Positions 15,909-23,504 of a stretch of DNA of 36,646 bases are shown piece after piece. The position numbers and the translations under genes are program-made. The notes beneath the pieces were generated by a model. The model was not told the origin of the DNA. It was given only the letters and a program-made list of their open reading frames with translations, and searched no databases. The stretch's first letter is position 1. Each line of letters starts with the position of its first letter. The DNA is from Nostoc sp. KVJ20 (GTDB lineage Bacteria > Cyanobacteriota > Cyanobacteriia > Cyanobacteriales > Nostocaceae), in NCBI RefSeq assembly GCF_001712795.1, contig NZ_KV757573.1:1-36646 (forward strand). Direction: 5' to 3'.

Positions 15909-18900
15909 ATGCAAATTATTCAATCTCCACTGGGAAACAATATTCATCCACTTGGAATAATATCATCTTTATCTAATTCTCATAGAATGTTATTGAGAAA
16001 AGAGTCTCATTTTCTGAATCTAAAAAGTAATTTTATCAGTCCCATACAAACTAAATCACCATTAGTAACATCCTCTAAATCTTTCTTGTTTCATGAACAT
16101 GAACCATCGATACAACCATTAATCGGTTGGGATAGCTGGGATACTCAGGATATAAATAGTGACTTTTCACTACTTGAGTTTGATTCTTCTGATTCGATAA
16201 TTCATCCAGAAAATAATAATGAACCAATAAAAGACAGTATTCCAGAGATAATGCCAACTCGCATTGAGAAAAATACGAGTAATGATGCGTCATCAAAAAT
16301 AAATCTTCAAGGTAAATCTAAATCCAAAAAAACAAATAAATCTCGACAGCCACCAGAAAAAAAGTCAAAACCAAAATCTAAGACTAAAAAAACAGTTAAA
16401 TTATCAGTGGCTAAGAATGTTGAGCAATTTGTTGATGAAAGTAACACTCCTATTAGTTTTAAGGAAAATAGGTTATTAGCATCAAATGAGCCTCTATCGG
16501 TTGAGGCTAATTCGGAACTCGAACCTTTACAACTTGATATTGCTTCAGATCATACTACAACTGACAATAACTCTGTTAATAGTATAACAACATCTACTTC
16601 GCCTAATATTGAAGATAAATCGATTTCTATCAAGAATATTAATCATGACAGTCAGCAATTAAACTCTGAGTTACCATATAGGTTACCTAGTGCAGATTCA
16701 TCTGTCACGGAAAGTATTTTGATATCACCAAAAGAGATTAATTTAGACGATACTATAAGTGAAACAGGAAAAACTTCGCCTATAGAATTAACTTTGCCTA
16801 ATAATTTAGAGCAACCATCTGTCCCATATATTAACTTTAGCAATAATGAACAAAAAATAATCACTGAACCATCAGAATCAGCTAATATCTCAGATATACC
16901 AGTCAGCCCAACGCCACCACAACAAGATATAAAATATCAAGTTCCTTTTATAGTTGATAATCAAAACACCACTTTCCAAACAAATTTAATACAGAAAAAA
17001 GAGGTATCACCAACCGTAAATTCTTCATCGCAGCCAGAAGAATCACCACATATAAATAGTAATTGTGAGGTAATTCCAGCCATTGAACCAGACTTAATAT
17101 CAGAAAGCACCGCAAATGATTTTGTCAAAGATAATGCTGTGGCTGATAATGTTCTAGACAATGCGGCTTTATCTTCAAAACTTTCCCCACTTGATGTTAA
17201 TGATGAAAATATTATAGGGGCGGATAGCTTTACGTCCAAAGCGGATGTTGCTGTCCCTAATTCTGAATCTTCAACCGCTTTATCATCAGTATTTACTTCA
17301 CCTGATGTTGATAACGCACCTACTTTAGTCTATCCTTTAGCGAATGATGAAAATATTATAGGGACGGATAGCTTTGCGCCCAACGTGAATGTTGCTGTAC
17401 CTAATACTGAGTCTTCAGTTGTAAAAAGCCCTATTACATTACAACAAAAAATTGATTCTAGTGTTACGAGTGATTCTCCAGTCAGTGCGTCTGTTCAATT
17501 AACACCTACCCCCGCTAATATTGAAGATACACCTAGTTTATTCAGGAACTCTGATAGCAATGAAAAACTCCAACCACAAGGGGATGGAGTTTTTGGTCAT
17601 GGGGAATCGGGCATAGGGCATAGGGAAGATGTTACCAATGCCCCATGTCCAGTACCCAAAGCGACGGGGCGACTATCCCTCTACAGACACCTGGGGATGG
17701 AGTTTCCCGTTGCTTTCAATGAACAGTTAGTCAATTCAGAGTCACAATCTGCTATAGCGGTTAATGTTTCAGATGTCTCAGCAAATATGAATTCACTGGA
17801 ACATGACAGCAATATTGAGAATATTACCAGCGAGTCTACAGAAAATAAGCCCATATTAGCGCTACCTGAGATTAGTGAAACAGAAAAAATTACCGCCGTA
17901 TCGCCTGAGATTCTTGAAGCAACAGTAGTTAACGCCACATCGCCTGAGATTGTTGAAGCAACAGTAGTTAACGCCACATCGCCTGAAATCGTTGAAACCG
18001 AGAGTATTTTCAGGAAAACTATTGACAATGAACAACCAGTAGAACCAGAATTTCCCTTTGCAGTAACAAATCCTGAAATATCAACCTTTGTTGATACCTT
18101 AGATAATCCAGATATCCCAGAAGAACTAACTTCCTCACAAAATGAGGTAAGCACAGCACCTAAAATTGAGCAAAATGCGATCGCAGAAAATTTGCCCGCG
18201 CCTAAAGGTTATGCTACTGGTGGTCATGTAACAGACTCCCAGGTTGAAAATCGTCAGCAGATAGCACCCTCGGATACTGTACCAGCAATGCTTACGCCTG
18301 GGGAGTTTGTGATTAATACCAGGGATGCACAGAAGAATTTACCTCTACTGCATCACATCAATACTGGTGGAACACCGCAGGATATTATCCTTCCAAGTTT
18401 ACAGACACCCAATCCTCAAAAACCAGAAGAAGAAACTTCTCCAGAAACTCCGACTAAAGTCGATTCTTTTCCAGACACTTCATTACAGCTAAAAAGCGCT
18501 GAGACTAACCCATCTCAGATATCTAATCCTTTAACTCCTTCTTCCTTGGGTTTAGATATTGGAAAACAGAAACTTTCGATACTCAATTCTCCACAGCTTA
18601 ATCCTCTTGAAAATGAAACGATTCATGTGGATGAACCTTCACCTCAATACTCATCGCCTCCCCTGATTTTCCGAAAAACAAATTCTACCACTAATACATC
18701 TTCCCAATGGTCAAATACACCTTCTCAATGGTCAAGTGTGGAAGATTTACTCAATGAAAATAATGATGAGTTCACTAGCTTTAACTTTAATGATGGTGAA
18801 TCTAACAGCCAGAATTCTGAATTTTCTCATGTCTCAGAATCGTCACAAACTTTTGCTAAACACATTCCTATATTTAGAGGCTTTGCTAATGGTGGAGAAG

Positions 18901-19100
18901 TCACTCCACCCGACATATCTAGAGAAATAGAACCGATAACTGAGACGATAGAGAGCGTATCCTCGTCTTCTGAAGAAGGTGATAAAGATGATACGGCTAA
19001 TCTTGAAGCTCTAGCCCGTGAAATTTATAACAGATTACGACAACGGATAGAAATTGAGCGAGAGCGTCATGGCGGTTACTCAGGTAGATTACCTTGGTAA
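15909..19100 (+). CDS. Large disordered eCIS-operon protein with tape-measure-like motif
   Basis: The 1063 residues are mostly low-complexity, rich in Ser, Asn, Glu, Thr and Pro. A Lys-rich patch lies at about residues 135-165. Near the C-terminus are GYATGGHV (767-774), DTVPAMLTPGEFVIN (789-803) and FANGGEV (992-998); the (S)DTVPAMLTPGEFVIN pattern resembles the C-terminal motif of many phage tape-measure proteins. The last 29 residues share the pattern described for the 79-residue gene product. Duplications are visible: a 48-residue period near residues 432-503, a 13-residue triple repeat (SPEILEATVVNAT) and four FR[KNG]-type motifs. It lies where tube and baseplate genes meet, so a tube-length or cargo-holding role is plausible but unproven. 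No membrane segment was seen. Confidence 0.7.
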   Translation: MQIIQSPLGNNIHPLGIISSLSNSHRMLLRKESHFLNLKSNFISPIQTKSPLVTSSKSFLFHEHEPSIQPLIGWDSWDTQDINSDFSLLEFDSSDSIIHPENNNEPIKDSIPEIMPTRIEKNTSNDASSKINLQGKSKSKKTNKSRQPPEKKSKPKSKTKKTVKLSVAKNVEQFVDESNTPISFKENRLLASNEPLSVEANSELEPLQLDIASDHTTTDNNSVNSITTSTSPNIEDKSISIKNINHDSQQLNSELPYRLPSADSSVTESILISPKEINLDDTISETGKTSPIELTLPNNLEQPSVPYINFSNNEQKIITEPSESANISDIPVSPTPPQQDIKYQVPFIVDNQNTTFQTNLIQKKEVSPTVNSSSQPEESPHINSNCEVIPAIEPDLISESTANDFVKDNAVADNVLDNAALSSKLSPLDVNDENIIGADSFTSKADVAVPNSESSTALSSVFTSPDVDNAPTLVYPLANDENIIGTDSFAPNVNVAVPNTESSVVKSPITLQQKIDSSVTSDSPVSASVQLTPTPANIEDTPSLFRNSDSNEKLQPQGDGVFGHGESGIGHREDVTNAPCPVPKATGRLSLYRHLGMEFPVAFNEQLVNSESQSAIAVNVSDVSANMNSLEHDSNIENITSESTENKPILALPEISETEKITAVSPEILEATVVNATSPEIVEATVVNATSPEIVETESIFRKTIDNEQPVEPEFPFAVTNPEISTFVDTLDNPDIPEELTSSQNEVSTAPKIEQNAIAENLPAPKGYATGGHVTDSQVENRQQIAPSDTVPAMLTPGEFVINTRDAQKNLPLLHHINTGGTPQDIILPSLQTPNPQKPEEETSPETPTKVDSFPDTSLQLKSAETNPSQISNPLTPSSLGLDIGKQKLSILNSPQLNPLENETIHVDEPSPQYSSPPLIFRKTNSTTNTSSQWSNTPSQWSSVEDLLNENNDEFTSFNFNDGESNSQNSEFSHVSESSQTFAKHIPIFRGFANGGEVTPPDISREIEPITETIESVSSSSEEGDKDDTANLEALAREIYNRLRQRIEIERERHGGYSGRLPW

Positions 19101-19139
19101 ATTCCTATTAAATTAATTAATTTTTGGAGAAATACTCAA

Positions 19140-19694
19140 ATGGCAAGTCCAGCAATTATTGTAATTCAAAAGCGTCAACCGCAACTTGAGAAAGCCAAAC
19201 TTGTAGCTTATAACGGGGAAGCGCCAGATATTGAATTAATGTTTAATCCCACAGACATTAGTTTTGCTCGGACTGTTAAGTGGGAAAGTAAGCAAGGAAA
19301 TAGAGGAACTACTCTACTTCCAAAAGTGAATTTTTCTGGCGTTGAGCCTTACAAGTTCACACTGAAACAGTTGCTTTATGATACTTATGAAACTAAAGAA
19401 TCGGTAATGAAAAAGTATATAGACAATATCAAAAAAGGAGTAGAAACTATTAATAGAACGACCGATAAACGCCCACCTGTTTATATATTAACATGGGGAA
19501 CAGAGTATTTTTATTGTGTTATCACGAGTTTAACTTACACATTAAATATGTTTCTGAGTGATGGTACACCAGTCAGGGCGCTGGTAGATATATCCTTGCA
19601 AGAAGTAGATAAAAATAACCTTCCTGGAGGACGTGAATCTGATTCTAAAGGCGCAAGTCGCAAGCCAAACGCCAAACTGGGAAGAACTACTTAA
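19140..19694 (+). CDS. CIS tube/baseplate adaptor (Afp7-like, CIS_tube N-terminal family)
   Basis: A 184-residue protein. The pattern IELMFNPTDISFARTVKW, followed by KVNFSGVEPYKFTLKQLLYDTY and PPVYILTWGTEYFYCVI, is that of the contractile-injection-system tube protein N-terminal family, which joins the tube ring to the spike (T4 gp53/Afp7-like). Many homologues carry a C-terminal LysM domain. Here the protein instead ends in a short polar tail (SDSKGASRKPNAKLG), so the LysM part is absent or lies elsewhere. TTTGGAGA occurs about 12 bases before the ATG. It sits between the disordered protein and the VgrG-like spike, as expected for the family. Confidence 0.85.
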   Translation: MASPAIIVIQKRQPQLEKAKLVAYNGEAPDIELMFNPTDISFARTVKWESKQGNRGTTLLPKVNFSGVEPYKFTLKQLLYDTYETKESVMKKYIDNIKKGVETINRTTDKRPPVYILTWGTEYFYCVITSLTYTLNMFLSDGTPVRALVDISLQEVDKNNLPGGRESDSKGASRKPNAKLGRTT

Positions 19695-19737
19695 TCGAAA
19701 GATTGTTTAAACGTTTTAAATTTATATATTACTACTT

Positions 19738-21471
19738 ATGCCTCCTAAAAAAAGCCTTTATTTAAGTGAGCCTAAAATCCAGATAGACGGACAACCTGCT
19801 TCTCCTGAATTAATGAAAGATTTGTTGCAAATCACAGTTGAAGAAAGCCTGCATTTGCCAGCAATGTTTACGTTAGTTATACATAATAGCTATATACCCA
19901 CATCTGACCGAGCAGAAAACAGGGCTTGGCGACATGAGCAGTTGTTTAAAATTGGCAAAAAAGTAAAGTTGGGTTTTACTTCGAGTACTACTCAAGATAA
20001 TAATTTTCAAGATGAGGTAGAAAAATTCTTAATTGAAGGCGAAATTACAGCGATGGAAGTTCACTTCAATGAAAAATCTGAAGCTGATATCATTGTTCGC
20101 GGTTATGATATTTCCCATCGTCTGCACAGAGGTCGCTATAATCGTTCTTTTTTAAATGAAACTGATAGCGATATCGTCAAAAAAATAGTTGCAGAAGTAG
20201 GCATCAGACCTGGCAATATAGAGACAACTGGCGAAGTTCATAAATATGTTTTTCAAGAAAATCAAACTAATATGGAGTTTCTGCGGGAAAGGGCTGCCCG
20301 TATTGGTTTTGAACTATTTATTACAGAAGAAAAACTAAATTTTTGCAAGCCAAAAACTCAGGGAGATTTACCACTAGAATGGCTAGTTGATATTAGTAAA
20401 TTTAGTACTCGTGTCACCAGTTCTGAACAGGTGAGTTCTGTGGAAGTGCGTGCTTGGGACTATACCCAGAAAAAATTGATTAGCGGAACAGCCAAGAAAG
20501 AGAAGCAAGTAACCGAGACAGGTAATCAGCTAGGAAGTAGTACTAGTAATGCATTTTCCAATCTTAAGTCACCGAAAATGATTGTTGTCGATAAACCAGT
20601 TGCTAGCAAAAAACAAGCAGAGACGATGGCTCAGGCTTTGTGTGATGAACTGGGAGGAGAATTTGTTTATGCAGATGCCAAAGCATCAGGGAATCCTGAG
20701 ATTCGTCCTGGACGAGTTGTTAAGCTTCAGGGTATGGGCGATCGCTATAGTGGTAAATATTATGTTACAGAAACCCGCCATTTCTTTAATCAGCGCGTTT
20801 ATGAAACTGATTTCAGCGTCCGGGGACTACGTTCTGGTAACTTATTCACAACTCTATCCCCAGAAAAACGTCTCCAGCCGTCTGAGACTTTATTAGTGGG
20901 GATTGTGACTGATAACAAAGACCCAGAAGCATGGGGTAGGGTGAAGGTTAAGTTTCCCACTCTCACAGAAGACCATACAAGTGACTGGGCGAGAGTTGTA
21001 GCTGTGGGAGCAGGCCCAAATAGAGGTTTCGACTGTTTACCAGAGGTGAACGATGAAGTGTTGGTAGGTTTTGAACATGGCGATATCCACCGTCCCTACG
21101 TTATTGGCGGGGTATGGAATGGTAAGGATGCACCACCGGAAAAAGTAAGGGATTCAGTTACGAACGGTGTAAGATTACGCACCATTAAAACTCGTGTAGG
21201 TCACACTCTACAGTTTATTGAAGAAGATAAAGGAAGTAGCAAAAAAGGTATTCGTGTAGAAACTGAATACGGTCACAAAATATATCTGAATGATAGTCAA
21301 AGGTGTATAGAGATTGAAACTAAAGGCGGTCATAGAATCAAAATGGACGATATGGGTAAATCTGTTTCAGTGAAATCAACAGGTAATATGTCATTAGATG
21401 CTGCTGGAAATATAGACATTTCAGCCAACGGTACGATTACAGTCAAAGGTGCGTTGATTCGACTTAATTAA
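19738..21471 (+). CDS. VgrG-like spike protein (gp27/gp5, Afp8-like)
   Basis: A 577-residue protein. Residues about 1-375 form the gp27-like hub: QIDGQPASPELMKDLLQITV, a DIIVRGYDISHRLHRGRY segment, then LREREAAR-like text (MEFLRERAARIGFELF). Residues about 388-470 form the phage_base_V OB fold: GIVTDNKDPEAWGRVKVKF, then LPEVNDEVLVGFEHGDIHRP and IGGVWNGKD. The C-terminus has short glycine-punctuated strands (GHKIYLND, GHRIKMDD, GNMSLDAAGNIDI) like the T4 gp5 beta-helix needle. The trimeric spike would sit at the tip of the tube, capped by the PAAR protein encoded next. No enzymatic C-terminal extension is present. Confidence 0.92.
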   Translation: MPPKKSLYLSEPKIQIDGQPASPELMKDLLQITVEESLHLPAMFTLVIHNSYIPTSDRAENRAWRHEQLFKIGKKVKLGFTSSTTQDNNFQDEVEKFLIEGEITAMEVHFNEKSEADIIVRGYDISHRLHRGRYNRSFLNETDSDIVKKIVAEVGIRPGNIETTGEVHKYVFQENQTNMEFLRERAARIGFELFITEEKLNFCKPKTQGDLPLEWLVDISKFSTRVTSSEQVSSVEVRAWDYTQKKLISGTAKKEKQVTETGNQLGSSTSNAFSNLKSPKMIVVDKPVASKKQAETMAQALCDELGGEFVYADAKASGNPEIRPGRVVKLQGMGDRYSGKYYVTETRHFFNQRVYETDFSVRGLRSGNLFTTLSPEKRLQPSETLLVGIVTDNKDPEAWGRVKVKFPTLTEDHTSDWARVVAVGAGPNRGFDCLPEVNDEVLVGFEHGDIHRPYVIGGVWNGKDAPPEKVRDSVTNGVRLRTIKTRVGHTLQFIEEDKGSSKKGIRVETEYGHKIYLNDSQRCIEIETKGGHRIKMDDMGKSVSVKSTGNMSLDAAGNIDISANGTITVKGALIRLN

Positions 21472-21607
21472 TTTTTCAGGAGGCAGGAGGCAGGAGGCAG
21501 AAGGTAAGAGAATGCTTGTTTGCCCTTGGGAGAAGACTCGCTGGTACGCTAACGTAATTTGTAATTTTCGGTGAAATAGTTAATGAAAAACACTATGGGA
21601 GATTGTG

Positions 21608-22105
21608 ATGGGTAGACCAGCAGCAAGAATTACCGACAATGTGGCGCATCCTTTACCCCCAGTTTTAACAGGAGGGCCGGGTAGTCCCAATGTGTTGATT
21701 GGGTCTTTACCTGCGTGGCGGGGCGTACTTGCTGCCGCAGTACCAGGTTTGCAGTCTGCTAAAACATCTTCTGATATAGCTATCAAAGCGGCTGAGGCTG
21801 CTACTTTAGCGGCGGCTGGTACGCCAGGGGCACCTGCTGCTTTAGCTGCTGAACAAACTACAAAGACAACGGCAGCTTCTACTATGGGTAGTGCGATCGC
21901 AGCAGCAGCAGCCGGTGCTGATATTCATAATTGCGCGACACCATTGCCTGTCCCTCCTCACGGCCCTGGGGTTGTGATTGACGGTAGTCAAACTGTGCTG
22001 ATTAACAATCTACCTGCATCTCGGATGGGCGACACCGTTTTAGAAGCATTGGGACCACCGAATAAAATTATCAAAGGTAATCCTACTGTTTTGATTGGCG
22101 GTTGA
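21608..22105 (+). CDS. PAAR-motif spike-tip protein with Ala-rich insertion
   Basis: A 165-residue protein. The N-terminus GRPAARITDNVAHPLPPVLTG and the C-terminal part DIHNCATPLPVPPHGPGVVI, then NLPASRMGDTV and NPTVLIGG, match PAAR-type tip proteins that cap the spike and bind a metal through His/Cys. The two halves are split by about 65 Ala-rich residues (roughly 38-103) that probably form helices; this differs from short PAAR proteins of 90-100 residues. The ATG at 21608 has GGGAG six bases ahead and was chosen over the adjoining GTG at 21605. It is preceded by a short STRR stretch (21478-21505) that follows the spike gene. Confidence 0.85.
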   Translation: MGRPAARITDNVAHPLPPVLTGGPGSPNVLIGSLPAWRGVLAAAVPGLQSAKTSSDIAIKAAEAATLAAAGTPGAPAALAAEQTTKTTAASTMGSAIAAAAAGADIHNCATPLPVPPHGPGVVIDGSQTVLINNLPASRMGDTVLEALGPPNKIIKGNPTVLIGG

Positions 22106-22211
22106 TTGGAGAAGTAGAGAATATGAGGGAGAGGAGAGTTGGAACTTTATCCGAAATTTTGTCAGGATTAATAATCAATCTGCTTTCAGGACTTTTCTCC
22201 TCATCAGTCAC

Positions 22212-22694
22212 CTATCCTAGTTTCTTCTCCCAAAATAATGCCTTGCCCATCTGGGGATTTAGCTCATAACCACTGAATCCGCACGCCTTGTATGCTGACT
22301 GGGCAACATGATTTCCTTCCAGTACCTCTAGCGTGAGTTTGCAGCAACCCAAATCAAACGCGATCTCCTCCGCTTTCTGTAGCAGCAGTTTGGACAAGCC
22401 TCTACCACGGTAGGGTAAAGCAACGATGACATCGTGAATATTAAGTAATGGCTTACACGCGAAGGTAGAAAATCCTTCTAAGCAGACAACAAGCCCTGCG
22501 GGTTCGGCATCGACAAACGCAAGAATTACATGAGCCGCTTTTCTTTTTGCAAGCTCTGCTGAGAGATTTGCTTTAACGTAGTCCGACAAACCTTTACCAC
22601 CACCCATCGGGTCGAGCGCATACTCATCCATTAATTGCACCATAGCCTCCGCATGAGCAAGTATACTCAGGTCTGCTTCAAAAATTTCAATCAT
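22212..22694 (-). CDS. GNAT-family N-acetyltransferase
   Basis: A 160-residue GNAT protein. The acetyl-CoA site is visible in motif A: LNIHDVIVALPYRGRGLSKL, with the R-G-x-G pyrophosphate-binding turn, followed by LLQKAEEIA. Motif B appears as CKLTLEVLEGNHVAQSAYKA, then GFSGYEL. It transfers an acetyl group to an unidentified amine. The gene lies on the opposite strand between the PAAR and gp25-like genes and interrupts the baseplate operon. Nothing shows that it acts in the injection system. Its start has no strong ribosome binding site. Substrate prediction is not possible from sequence alone. Confidence 0.85.
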   Translation of the reverse strand: MIEIFEADLSILAHAEAMVQLMDEYALDPMGGGKGLSDYVKANLSAELAKRKAAHVILAFVDAEPAGLVVCLEGFSTFACKPLLNIHDVIVALPYRGRGLSKLLLQKAEEIAFDLGCCKLTLEVLEGNHVAQSAYKACGFSGYELNPQMGKALFWEKKLG

Positions 22695-22981
22695 CTATTA
22701 ATTCTTGATTCTTCAAATATTGGCATAACGTTTCTGGTCAGTGGCTACCGACAACCCTAGTTTGCGATCGTTTATCTGAATTCAAAAAAACCAATTCCGA
22801 TCCTGAAAAGATACTACCAGGAAAGGGAATAAATGAATTTCCTCAAAACTCTGTTCATCCACTTTAGAACCTCAAATTGCCCTGCCCTTGCCCCTCTGCC
22901 TCTTCATCCTCGACCTTTGGCGAATAGGCTTAAACCCTCTGTGCCGATATCTTTAAAAATATCCATGTAACAACTGTCTAA

Positions 22982-23404
22982 GTGCCAGATATGGTTTATG
23001 GTCGCGATCGAGCCTATTTGGGAACAGGTTGGGCTTATCCACTGCATTTAAGCGTGCAAGGTGGGATACAACTTAGCCGTGAAGATCAAAAAGTTAAAGA
23101 ATCTATTTGGATTATCCTCCGCACGGGTGTAGGTGAGCGGGTTTATCGGCCTACCTTTGGTTCACGCTTGTCGGAACTGGCGTTTGCACCTTTGAATAGC
23201 GATACCCTACTGCGAATCCGTCTTTATGTATTGGAAGCTTTAGAAGTTTGGGAACCACGCATTACTATCGATGAAGTTCTGACTGATCCTGACCCTGTGC
23301 GTGGCAGAGTGGACATCATCATCAATTATCGGCTCAAAGACGGCCCCGATATTTATAGTTTTGTTTATCCTTATTATTTGGTTTCAGCTGGGGAGGAATC
23401 GTGA
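22982..23404 (+). CDS. gp25-like baseplate wedge protein (Afp9-like)
   Basis: A 140-residue protein of the GPW/gp25 family. It has YLGTGWAYPLHLSVQGGIQL near the start, EDQKVKESIWIILRTGVGER with the conserved glycine-rich turn, YRPTFGSRLSELAFAP and a C-terminal strand pair (DIIINYRLKDGPDIYSFVYP). gp25 proteins form the baseplate wedge that nucleates sheath assembly. Its presence implies a contractile machine even though no sheath gene is in view. The start is GTG at 22982, right after an in-frame stop; an ATG at 22991 is an equally good alternative. The GNAT gene separates it from the PAAR gene, so it may have its own promoter in the preceding 287 bases. Confidence 0.88.
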   Translation: MPDMVYGRDRAYLGTGWAYPLHLSVQGGIQLSREDQKVKESIWIILRTGVGERVYRPTFGSRLSELAFAPLNSDTLLRIRLYVLEALEVWEPRITIDEVLTDPDPVRGRVDIIINYRLKDGPDIYSFVYPYYLVSAGEES

Positions 23405-23504
23405 TACGAATTAAAAATTAAAAATTGAAAATTAAAAATTCAGAAAGCTAAATTTTATCTGGGTTTATAGGCTTGTATCTGTTACATTCTTTTTTTTAAT
23501 TGGT

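Noticed and set aside
19738..22105. VgrG-like and PAAR genes considered as a type VI secretion system
   Set aside because: No TssB/C, TssJ/L/M or Hcp-type genes; the Afp7-like, baseplate J and TIGR02242 neighbours fit Afp/PVC-type systems.
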